Shown: positions 40,877-48,408 of the stretch, piece after piece | Numbering within the stretch: position 1 is the stretch's first letter | Layout of the letters: each line of letters begins with the position of its first letter | NCBI GenBank assembly: GCA_943192975.1 | Contig: CALPCJ010000013.1 | Location: 29,604 to 93,603, forward strand | Direction: 5' to 3' | DNA length: 64,000 nt | DNA from: Senimuribacter intestinalis | Lineage (GTDB): Bacteria > Bacillota > Clostridia > Peptostreptococcales > Anaerovoracaceae | Made by a program: the position numbers and the translations under genes | Notes under the pieces: model-generated | What the model was told of the DNA's origin: nothing | Databases searched by the model: none | The model's input: only the letters and a program-made list of their open reading frames with translations

Positions 40877-41578
40877 ATGGAAGAAACAATACGCAGTATA
40901 CTTGGTCAGCGCATTCGTCACTACAGGAAACAAAAACATTACAGTTTGGCAGAATTTGCTCTACTCATTAACAAAAGTAAATCTTCCCTTTCAAAATATG
41001 AGCGTGGAGAAGTATCAATTGATGTGGAAACACTCATTATTATTGCAAAGAATCTTGATGTTCATATTTCACAGCTTCTTGACATGGACTATTTACTTCC
41101 AACTGAGAATTTATCACAAGAAACACCCGGTTCTTCACAACCAGGAAAAATCTATTATGTGTACGTACCCTCTCTCATACAGAAAAAAAACAAAGAGGTC
41201 AACATCTTGACCATAAATCAAGAAAAAGCTTCCTTTTATGGGCGTGTAGTCGACCTCACCGATTTTGCTAAGTGCACCTATTATTACACAGGAACAGTGC
41301 AGACTTTCGATTCATCCCAGAGGATTTTCCTCGCAAATACTGCAAATAAAAATGATTTGCTGGTTCTGGATCTTACCAGCAATTTTGGTACATCTTCAAT
41401 TATCGTTGGTCTGTTCTGCAGTCTTTCCCTTGGTCGATACGATTCCTTTGTCAGCAAATGTATCGCTACCGAGAATCCTCTTACCGACCTCACCGAAGCC
41501 ACTGCACTCACAGCTCCAACACGTGATGAATTGAACCAGCTAAAGAAAAGGCATATATTCAAAATACTGCAAACCTAA
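40877..41578 (+). CDS. XRE-family regulator with uncharacterised C-terminal domain (paralogue 2)
   Basis: 233 residues from ATG 40877 (GGAGG six bases upstream), identical in length to the regulator at 9866-10567. The helix-turn-helix occupies about residues 10-65 (RIRHYRKQKHYSLAEFALLI, then KSSLSKYERGEVSIDVETL). The C-terminal domain is unrecognised but alignable with paralogue 1 (ASFYGRVV, TYYYTG, a long aliphatic run, KCIATENPLT). Divergent from the MFS operon and convergent with the AzgA-type permease, 3 bp from its stop. Confidence 0.85.
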   Translation: MEETIRSILGQRIRHYRKQKHYSLAEFALLINKSKSSLSKYERGEVSIDVETLIIIAKNLDVHISQLLDMDYLLPTENLSQETPGSSQPGKIYYVYVPSLIQKKNKEVNILTINQEKASFYGRVVDLTDFAKCTYYYTGTVQTFDSSQRIFLANTANKNDLLVLDLTSNFGTSSIIVGLFCSLSLGRYDSFVSKCIATENPLTDLTEATALTAPTRDELNQLKKRHIFKILQT

Positions 41579-41581
41579 ATT

Positions 41582-42889
41582 TTACAGGCAGAAATAAAGA
41601 AAAAATACCATAGCCAGCGCCACAACAGGCAGATTCACCTCATTTCTTCTGCCAGCGGCAATTTTGCAAATCAGATAAAAAATAAATCCCGCAGCAATTC
41701 CTGTCGTAATGGAGTATGTCATAGGCATCGCCACTATGGTAATAAATGCAGGAATGGCGTCATCCAGACGACCAAAATCAACTTTTTTCACTTCCATGAG
41801 AAGATACATTCCCACGATAATCAAAGCCGGTGCAGTTACAGCACTTGTCATCACCCCTGTCAGAGGCGAGAACACAACCGCCAGCAAGAAGCACAAAGCA
41901 GTTGTTACAGCAGTCAGACCGGTTTTTCCGCCTGCCGCAATCCCGGAAACCGATTCCGCATAGCATGTAACGGTAGAGGTTCCAAATAAAGCGCCCATCA
42001 CAGAACCTGCCGCATCAGCAATTAAAATCGACCCGCTTCCCGGCATGGTTCCCTTTTCATCAGTCATTCCCGCCCTGGAGCTGGTGCCGATTAAAAAACC
42101 AAGGGTATCAAACATATCAACCATGGTCAATGAAATAATAAGCGCAATAAGTGACAGGATACCGGACAAGCCCGCTTTTCCTGAAATCAATCCGGAAAAA
42201 TCAAGCTTAAAAGCCACGTCCGCTATTGCGCCCGGAAACTCTGCAAGGTGGTCGGGCATCGCTGTCTGTCCTGCCGCCAGACTCAGTACAATCGTTATCA
42301 CCATACCGATAATCAAACTTCCATTTATGTTCAATACCACCAAAACAGCTGTGATTGCCACTCCAAGCAATGCAATCAGAACTGTAGGCGAACTGAGATC
42401 CCCGAGAGCAGGCATTCCGCTTGCTAAAGATATAATCCCTGTATCCAGAAGACCAATGAGCGCTATAAACAGACCCACGCCGGCGCTTATAGCGTATTTC
42501 AGATTTACAGGTACTGCATTAATTATCTTATCTCTCAGAGGCGAGATAACAATTAGAAAAAATAGGATTCCGGAAAGGAAGGTAAGTGCCAGCGCCTGCT
42601 GCCATGAATATCCGTAAATTCCGCATAGGGTATACGCAAAAAAGGCATTCATCCCCATACCCGGCGCCATCGCAAAAGGCTTATTGCTCAAAAATGCACA
42701 CAGCAGCGTGCCTGCTGCGGCAGAAAGACATGTAGCAACCATAACGCCGCCGGAACTCATGCCTGTAGATGACAGAAATACCGGGTTCAGAAAAATGATA
42801 TACGCCATGGCAAAAAAGGTTGTCAGACCGGCGCGTACTTCCTGTCTGACAGTGGTGTGATTTTCTTCCAGTTTAAATAGTTTTTTCAT
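41582..42889 (-). CDS. AzgA-type nucleobase permease (NCS2 superfamily) under B12 riboswitch
   Basis: 435 residues from ATG 42889 (GGAGGG upstream). 12-14 helices with AzgA/GhxP signatures: RAGLTTFFAMAYIIFLNP at the N terminus, FAMAPGMGMNAFFAYTLCG, MVDMFDTLGFLIGTSSRAG and FGTSTVTCYAESVSGIAAGG. Characterised relatives import adenine, guanine or hypoxanthine with protons. Here expression is controlled by a cobalamin riboswitch with an intrinsic terminator rather than a purine riboswitch, so the substrate may be a cobamide-related base. Confidence 0.9.
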   Translation of the reverse strand: MKKLFKLEENHTTVRQEVRAGLTTFFAMAYIIFLNPVFLSSTGMSSGGVMVATCLSAAAGTLLCAFLSNKPFAMAPGMGMNAFFAYTLCGIYGYSWQQALALTFLSGILFFLIVISPLRDKIINAVPVNLKYAISAGVGLFIALIGLLDTGIISLASGMPALGDLSSPTVLIALLGVAITAVLVVLNINGSLIIGMVITIVLSLAAGQTAMPDHLAEFPGAIADVAFKLDFSGLISGKAGLSGILSLIALIISLTMVDMFDTLGFLIGTSSRAGMTDEKGTMPGSGSILIADAAGSVMGALFGTSTVTCYAESVSGIAAGGKTGLTAVTTALCFLLAVVFSPLTGVMTSAVTAPALIIVGMYLLMEVKKVDFGRLDDAIPAFITIVAMPMTYSITTGIAAGFIFYLICKIAAGRRNEVNLPVVALAMVFFLYFCL

Positions 42890-42904
42890 TAGTGCCCTCC
42901 ATAT

Positions 42905-42959
42905 AAAAAAATAACGCATCCGGCAGAGATACTTTCGCATCATATCTCTCCAATGCGTT
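42905..42959 (-). terminator. expression-platform terminator of the cobalamin riboswitch
   Basis: AACGCAT (42953-42959 side) with ATGCGTT (42913-42919 side) and an inner AGAGATA/TATCTCT stem, followed on the minus strand by seven T. It lies between the aptamer and the permease start. Confidence 0.85.
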
Positions 42960-42964
42960 TGCGC

Positions 42965-43125
42965 TGCTTCCCAGCTGGTGTTCTGACTCCAGTATCAGCA
43001 TCTTTCTTCGCCTTCCCGGTTTCCCAGTGACATCGTGAAGAAGACTCCTCTGTTACAGCGTTGGCGGCGTACAGGAATTTCACCTGTTTTCCTTTAAACC
43101 CTTTCGGGTACTGGCAAGCTCTTTT
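42965..43125 (-). promoter_or_regulatory. cobalamin riboswitch
   Basis: The minus strand shows the conserved aptamer blocks in order and spacing: an ACCCGAAAGGGT hairpin, CAGGTGAAATTCCTG, GCCGCCAACGCTGTAA, TGTCACTGGGAAACCGGGA followed by AGGC, and a B12-box-like AGTCAGAACACC near the 3' end. B12 riboswitches of this type bind adenosylcobalamin or other cobamides and shut off the downstream gene through a terminator, which is present. A 62-codon frame crossing this RNA (42940-43128) is not a gene. Confidence 0.92.
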
Positions 43126-43140
43126 CAATTTTCATATATC

Positions 43141-43179
43141 ATTATACACAATTTGAGCGAAAATGCAAGACTTTTGCAT
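43141..43179 (-). promoter_or_regulatory. promoter of the riboswitch/permease transcript with dyad over -35
   Basis: Minus-strand TTGCAT (43163-43168), 16-bp spacer, TATAAT (43141-43146). The -35 box forms one arm of ATGCAAGACTTTTGCAT (43163-43179), a dyad with 6-bp arms. TTTGCAT also occurs in the operator region of the neighbouring XRE gene. The 160 bp beyond (43180-43339) hold no gene that I can support. Confidence 0.65.
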
Positions 43180-43339
43180 GTCTTCAAACAGGGCAAAGGC
43201 ATGAAAAAAGAAATGTGACAAATACTCGTGATTCTTTTATTTTTGTCAACATCAGAAACCGTTCTCAGACTGACGGAAAAATCTCTTGAAGAGTGTACAA
43301 AAGGAAACGCCGTAAACCTGTCAAGCTCCACTTATAAAG

Positions 43340-43367
43340 ACAGCCGCCCTTTTCGCTAGGCGGCTGT
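43340..43367. terminator. hairpin after the acetyltransferase/ATPase-remnant unit
   Basis: Perfect 9-bp GC-rich arms ACAGCCGCC (43340-43348) and GGCGGCTGT (43359-43367), 10-nt loop. T content after it on the minus strand is modest. Confidence 0.6.
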
Positions 43368-43376
43368 TAATTATTC

Positions 43377-43565
43377 TTAATTCTTTAGACATCCCACCGG
43401 CACTACATAAATTCCATCCTGCCTTCGGTAAGCATAATCACCTACGCCACTAAGAATCATTAAAAAAGCCGGTTTTTTCATTTTATCTGTGTCTATTTTT
43501 TTCGGCGTGTTGGCATAATTTTTTTCGGCGTGTTGGCGTTTTTCCAGCTTATTCACTGCATTCAT
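43377..43565 (-). pseudogene. C-terminal remnant of an AAA-family ATPase (DUF4143 type)
   Basis: 62 codons. The last 35 residues (KPAFLMILSGVGDYAYRRQD, GIYVVPVGCLKN) match the conserved C terminus of DUF4143-containing ATP-binding proteins; nothing of the ATPase core remains. The 5' part contains a direct repeat (TTTCGGCGTGTTGGC twice, 43498-43535). Its ATG overlaps the acetyltransferase stop (ATGA), so it could still be translated as a short peptide. Confidence 0.5.
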
Positions 43566-44101
43566 TTACCATATCGCTCAAAGTATTCCTCTGCCAGCAT
43601 GGACATCAGATGCACGTCGTAAAGCACTCCATTCTTCCGGCAGTTCTTTCGCAGCACGCCCTCGTACTGAAATCCCAGATTCAGATACAGGTGCGCCGCT
43701 GGATTTCCCGTGTAATGATCCAGATATACCCGTTTCATCCCAAAATCCTCAAAGCACAGTTTCATGGTCGCTTCCATAGCCTGTCTGCCGTAGCCTTTGC
43801 CGCGAAGTGCCGTGTCCGCAATGTAAATCCGCCAAATTTCACACTTCCAGCCTTCTATGATATCGCCAAGAATAATTCTTCCCACCGGCTCACCGCTCTC
43901 GCGCAGACAAATAGTGTACTGGCGCATATCGGCAGCCTCATCAAATTTCACATATGCCTTGGTCACATCCTCCAGACTCTGCCCGTCCGCAATGCTGAAA
44001 AACTCCGTTACTGCAGGCTGCCTTTCCCATGGGTCAAAATACTTTAAATCCTCAAAAACGCTGTCGCGTATGATTAAATCTTTGGTTTCAATCGTGTTCA
44101 T
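43562..44101 (-). CDS. GNAT family N-acetyltransferase (RimJ/RimL-like)
   Basis: 179 residues from ATG 44101 (AAAGGAG upstream). Typical GNAT layout: N-terminal strand TIETKDLIIRDSVFEDLKYF, central GRIILGDI and CEIWRIYIADTALRGKGYGR (the acetyl-CoA pyrophosphate loop), then YLNLGFQYEGVLRKN. Acetylates an unknown amine, perhaps a protein N terminus or small molecule. A 3' fragment of a close paralogue lies 7 kb away in the same orientation. Own promoter. Confidence 0.9.
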   Translation of the reverse strand: MNTIETKDLIIRDSVFEDLKYFDPWERQPAVTEFFSIADGQSLEDVTKAYVKFDEAADMRQYTICLRESGEPVGRIILGDIIEGWKCEIWRIYIADTALRGKGYGRQAMEATMKLCFEDFGMKRVYLDHYTGNPAAHLYLNLGFQYEGVLRKNCRKNGVLYDVHLMSMLAEEYFERYGK

Positions 44102-44153
44102 ATCCTTTCTCCTTTCAGAATTCACCGCCAAATCTTTTCCCTAAATTAATTTC

Positions 44154-44182
44154 AATATATCGCACAATTCCTATTAAGTCAA
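44154..44182 (-). promoter_or_regulatory. promoter of the acetyltransferase gene
   Basis: Minus-strand TTGACT (44177-44182), 17-bp spacer, TATATT (44154-44159). Confidence 0.65.
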
Positions 44183-44245
44183 TAAAAATGACTGGCTCCC
44201 AATTTAACGCTAATGATTCCACGATACTCCTTCCTCATGGCAAAA

Positions 44246-44466
44246 TGCATATTTTTAAAGAAATCCCCGCAAATATGCACATCAGTCTGCATATTTGCGG
44301 GGATTTTGCATTATATATGCATATTTTTCACTGCGACCCGGTAACCGCGTTGCTATTTCAGAGTATTTTATTGGCCAAAATGCATATGAGAGGAAAAATC
44401 GCCAAAAATATGCAGATTCCTTCAGGACGTTATGCATATTTTAGGTCTTTTTTACGAATATATGCA
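44246..44466. repeat. cluster of TGCATATTT/AAATATGCA motifs with a 19-bp perfect hairpin
   Basis: Nine TGCA cores at 44246, 44276, 44288, 44307, 44318, 44381, 44411, 44433 and 44463, most within AATATGCA or TGCATATT. Two of them lie in a perfect 19-bp inverted repeat (44261-44279 with 44288-44306, containing ATCCCCGCAAATATGCA) with an 8-nt loop. A 110-codon plus-strand frame (44188-44520) is a by-product of the repeats (many MHI and MQI dipeptides) and has no ribosome site. Unexplained non-coding DNA between rpoC and the acetyltransferase. Confidence 0.6.
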
Positions 44467-44486
44467 CAGGTGGCACAGAACGCACG

Positions 44487-44547
44487 AACAAAAAGGAGCT
44501 ACCTCCTCAGATCAACCTAATTGGTCAACCGCACAAGTAGCCCCTTT
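44487..44547 (-). terminator. terminator of the rpoBC operon
   Basis: On the minus strand AAAGGGGCTAC pairs with GTAGCTCCTTT (44537-44547 with 44492-44502) with one mismatch, a 34-nt internal arm and loop, then a T run. Confidence 0.75.
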
Positions 44548-44572
44548 ACAATATCCAGTCTCTTATTCTAAT

Positions 44573-47500
44573 TCAATCAATCAGCTCGGATTCTTCCGGT
44601 TCCAGCACCAATGCTGTATCCATTTCCATAATACCCTCGTTAGGCATGCTCATCAAATCCAAATCTTCTGCGCTTTCATCATCCATCGCTTCCACGTCAG
44701 CTTCAGCTTCTAACAGGGCCTCTTCCTGCATACGAGTATATTCACGCATGAATTCCTCATTTACACCGTAATCCACGTCAATATTTTTGTAACGCTTCAT
44801 ACCGGTTCCTGCAGGAATCAGCTTACCGATGATAACGTTTTCCTTCAGACCCATCAGCTTATCGTTCTTGCCCTTAATTGCGGCATCAGTCAGAACCCTG
44901 GTGGTTTCCTGGAAGGATGCTGCAGACAAGAAGGAGTTAGTTGCCAGAGAAGCCTTGGTAATACCAAGCAACATCTGTTTCGCTTTTGCAGGTTCGCCGT
45001 CTGCTGCAAAGGCAGCTTCGTTTGCTTCCTTGATTTCAAACTTGCTGTACAGACCACCCGGAAGCAGATCCGTATCGCCTGCGTCTTCAATCTTGAACTT
45101 GGAAAGCATCTGGCTTACGATAACCTCTACGTGCTTGTCGTTGATATCTACACCCTGGTTCTTATATACACGCTGCACTTCCTTGAGCAGGTACTGATAT
45201 ACGCCCTCAACACCGTTGAGTCTCAAAATATCGTGCGGGTTCAAAGGACCGCTGGTGATGTTACCGCCGGCAAGGATATAATCGTCCTTCTTTACGGCAA
45301 GTCTTGCGCCATAAGGCACAACGTAAGTCATATCTTCTCCGTCATCGCTTCTTACGATAACCTCTGTCTTATTGTCAGTTCTAGGCTGAATATCGATTAC
45401 TCTGCCGTTTGCCTCGCAGATTTCTGCAAGACCCTTTGGCTTTCTAGCCTCGAACAATTCCTCTACTCTCGGAAGACCGTGGGTGATATCGGAACCTGCA
45501 ACACCACCGGTATGGAATGTTCTCATAGTCAGCTGTGTACCCGGCTCACCGATGGACTGTGCCGCAGTGATACCGACAGATTCACCGATATTAACCTCTT
45601 CACCTGTTGCCAGGTTTCTTCCGTAGCATTTTGCACAAATACCGGTTCTGGAGTGACAAGTCATAACGGAACGGATTGCAACGGAGTCAATGCCTGCGTT
45701 GACAACATCCATCGCCTGCTCGTCGCTGATTTCCTCACCCTGTTCCACAATGATTTCCCCGGTCTGCGGATTTACAATGTCAAGAAGCGCAGTTCTTCCC
45801 GCGATACGCTGATTCAAAGGTTCGATGACTTCTTTACCGTCGGTAAAGGCTCTAACCTCCACACCCTCGTCAGTGCCGCAGTCAAATTCCCTAACGATAA
45901 CGTTATGAGATACGTCAACCAGTCTTCTTGTCAGATAACCGGAGTCGGCTGTACGAAGCGCTGTATCGGCAAGACCTTTACGAGCACCGTTGGAAGAAAT
46001 GAAGTATTCCAAGATGGAAAGCCCTTCACGGAAGTTCGCCTTAATTGGAATTTCTACAGTCTTACCAGTTGCGTTCGCCATCAGACCACGCATACCGCCG
46101 ACCTGTCTGATCTGGTTCTTACTACCTCTGGCTCCGGATGTTGCCATGATGTTCAGATTGTTCTGCGGATCCAAAGATTCCATCAGTGCGTCTGCTACAT
46201 CATCCGTAGTCTTGTTCCAGATTTCAATAACTTTATCGTATCTTTCAGAGTTTGAAATCAGACCCATTCTGAAAGCTTTTTCGTATTTGTCAACTTCTTT
46301 CTGAGATTCTGCTACGATATCCCATTTGTTGTCAGGAATTTTCATATCGTCGATACCGATTGTAACGGCAGCCTTTGTGGAATAGTGATATCCCATATCC
46401 TTGATATAGTCAAGCATGATAACAGTTCCAGTATTGCCATGTGCTTTGTAGCACTTATCGATAATCGCACCCAGCTTTTTCTTGTCGCAAAGGAAGTCAA
46501 CTTCCAAGGAATACGGGTCAACATTTCTGTCAACAAAGCCGAGGTCCTGCGGAATCTGCTGGTTGTAGATGAATCTTCCCACAGTGGATTCAACCAGATG
46601 TCCTCTCTGGTCATTTTCGTCAAGGTACATTCTAACCTTTACCTTAGCGTGGATATCAACGATTTCATCCTGATATGCCATCAACATTTCATCAAGGTCA
46701 GTAAATACTTTGCCGTCGCCCTTTTCCGGTACGCGCTCAAAACCTGCGGCCTTGTGAGCTTCAGAAGCTTTTCTGTCGTTAAATTCGTCTTTATCATAGG
46801 AAACCTTTTCCTTGCCGTCAACGATTTCAACCTTTTTGCAGGTGCCCGGATAAGTCAGATAGTACGCACCCAGAATCATATCCTGTGTCGGCGTAGTGAT
46901 TGGGGAACCATCCTTTGGCGCCAGAATGTTATTGATGGACAGCATCAAGAATCTGGCTTCTGCCTGTGCTTCTACGGAAAGCGGTACGTGTACCGCCATC
47001 TGGTCTCCATCGAAGTCAGCGTTGAACGCTGTACATACCAGCGGGTGCAGTTTGATTGCCTTACCTTCTACCAGTACCGGTTCAAATGCCTGGATACCCA
47101 GTCTATGCAGCGTCGGTGCACGGTTCAGCATTACAGGGTGTTCTTTGATGACACCTTCTAATACATCCCATACTTCCGGTCTTACTTTTTCTACCATTCT
47201 CTTGGCGTTCTTGATATTGTGGGCATAGCCCTGTTCAACCAGTTCTTTCATGATGAAAGGCTTGAACAGTTCCAGCGCCATTTTCTTAGGCAGACCGCAC
47301 TGATAGAATTTCAGTTCCGGTCCGACTACGATTACAGAACGTCCGGAGTAGTCAACACGCTTACCCAGCAGGTTCTGTCTGAAACGGCCCTGCTTACCCT
47401 TCAGCATGTCGGACAAAGATTTCAGCGGTCTGGAGCCAGGACCAGTAACAGGTCTTCCTCTTCTGCCGTTGTCAATCAGAGAGTCTACAGCTTCCTGCAG

Positions 47501-48391
47501 CATTCTCTTTTCATTTCTGACGATAATATCAGGTGCGCCCAGTTCCAACAGACGGTTCAGTCTGTTGTTTCTGTTGATTACTCTTCTATATAAATCATTA
47601 AGGTCAGAAGTTGCAAATCTGCCGCCGTCCAGCTGTACCATCGGTCTGATGTCAGGCGGAATAACCGGAATTACTTCCAGAATCATCCATTCTGGCTTGT
47701 TCCCAGAAATTCGGAGAGCTTCTACAACTTCAAGACGTCTTACGATTCTGATTTTCTTCTGACCGCTGGCATCCTTCAGCTTTTCTCTGAGAGATGCAGA
47801 CAGCTCTTCCAGATCAATCTGAGAAAGCAGTTCTCTGACTGCCTCTGCACCCATGGCCGCTTTAAAGTCATTTCCGTACTTTTCTTTGGCTTCTCTGTAC
47901 TGCATTTCAGTCAGAATTTCTTTGTAGCCAAGTCCTGTATCGCCAGGATCGGTTACGATATATGCCGCAAAGTAGAGAACTTTTTCCAGGTTTCTTGGCG
48001 TAATGTCAAGAATCAGTCCCATTCTGGAAGGGATTCCCTTGAAATACCAGATATGAGAAACCGGAGCAGCCAATTTGATGTGCCCCATTCTCTCTCTTCT
48101 CACCTTTGCTTTCGTTACTTCTACACCGCAGCGGTCGCAGACGATACCTTTATATCTGATTCTCTTGTACTTACCGCAGTGACATTCCCAGTCCTTCATA
48201 GGTCCGAAAATCTTTTCGCAGAACAGACCGTCTTTTTCCGGCTTCAGAGTTCTGTAGTTAATTGTCTCCGGCTTTGTTACTTCGCCGTGAGACCATTCCA
48301 GAATCTTCTCTGTGGAAGCCAGCTTAATCTGTAAAGATTCGAAATTATTCAATTCGAAATTGTTTGTGTTCTTATTTACATTCTCAGTCAA
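44573..48391 (-). CDS. rpoC: RNA polymerase beta' subunit
   Basis: 1272 residues. Start codon TTG 48391, preceded by GGGAGGAAA. N-terminal zinc site CHCGKYKRIRYKGIVCDRCG, catalytic NADFDGDQMAVH, second zinc region CHSRTGICAKCYGRNL, trigger-loop region AAQSIGEPGTQLTMRTFHTG. The C terminus carries an acidic tail (about 45 residues rich in Glu/Asp). Begins 17 bp after rpoB. Confidence 0.99.
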   Translation of the reverse strand: MTENVNKNTNNFELNNFESLQIKLASTEKILEWSHGEVTKPETINYRTLKPEKDGLFCEKIFGPMKDWECHCGKYKRIRYKGIVCDRCGVEVTKAKVRRERMGHIKLAAPVSHIWYFKGIPSRMGLILDITPRNLEKVLYFAAYIVTDPGDTGLGYKEILTEMQYREAKEKYGNDFKAAMGAEAVRELLSQIDLEELSASLREKLKDASGQKKIRIVRRLEVVEALRISGNKPEWMILEVIPVIPPDIRPMVQLDGGRFATSDLNDLYRRVINRNNRLNRLLELGAPDIIVRNEKRMLQEAVDSLIDNGRRGRPVTGPGSRPLKSLSDMLKGKQGRFRQNLLGKRVDYSGRSVIVVGPELKFYQCGLPKKMALELFKPFIMKELVEQGYAHNIKNAKRMVEKVRPEVWDVLEGVIKEHPVMLNRAPTLHRLGIQAFEPVLVEGKAIKLHPLVCTAFNADFDGDQMAVHVPLSVEAQAEARFLMLSINNILAPKDGSPITTPTQDMILGAYYLTYPGTCKKVEIVDGKEKVSYDKDEFNDRKASEAHKAAGFERVPEKGDGKVFTDLDEMLMAYQDEIVDIHAKVKVRMYLDENDQRGHLVESTVGRFIYNQQIPQDLGFVDRNVDPYSLEVDFLCDKKKLGAIIDKCYKAHGNTGTVIMLDYIKDMGYHYSTKAAVTIGIDDMKIPDNKWDIVAESQKEVDKYEKAFRMGLISNSERYDKVIEIWNKTTDDVADALMESLDPQNNLNIMATSGARGSKNQIRQVGGMRGLMANATGKTVEIPIKANFREGLSILEYFISSNGARKGLADTALRTADSGYLTRRLVDVSHNVIVREFDCGTDEGVEVRAFTDGKEVIEPLNQRIAGRTALLDIVNPQTGEIIVEQGEEISDEQAMDVVNAGIDSVAIRSVMTCHSRTGICAKCYGRNLATGEEVNIGESVGITAAQSIGEPGTQLTMRTFHTGGVAGSDITHGLPRVEELFEARKPKGLAEICEANGRVIDIQPRTDNKTEVIVRSDDGEDMTYVVPYGARLAVKKDDYILAGGNITSGPLNPHDILRLNGVEGVYQYLLKEVQRVYKNQGVDINDKHVEVIVSQMLSKFKIEDAGDTDLLPGGLYSKFEIKEANEAAFAADGEPAKAKQMLLGITKASLATNSFLSAASFQETTRVLTDAAIKGKNDKLMGLKENVIIGKLIPAGTGMKRYKNIDVDYGVNEEFMREYTRMQEEALLEAEADVEAMDDESAEDLDLMSMPNEGIMEMDTALVLEPEESELID

Positions 48392-48408
48392 AGATTTCCT
48401 CCCCTTTC

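Noticed and set aside
42940..43128. 62-codon minus-strand frame upstream of the AzgA permease
   Set aside because: It coincides with the cobalamin riboswitch aptamer, whose conserved RNA blocks explain the sequence.
42900..43180. Purine riboswitch considered for the AzgA permease
   Set aside because: The conserved purine-aptamer loops are absent, whereas several cobalamin-aptamer blocks are present in order.
44188..44520. 110-codon plus-strand frame rich in MHI dipeptides
   Set aside because: No ribosome site; it arises from repeated TGCATATTT motifs and spans a 19-bp hairpin.
45131..46255. 374-codon plus-strand frame inside rpoC
   Set aside because: Antisense to a fully conserved essential gene; no start signal, Cys/Ser-rich shadow composition.
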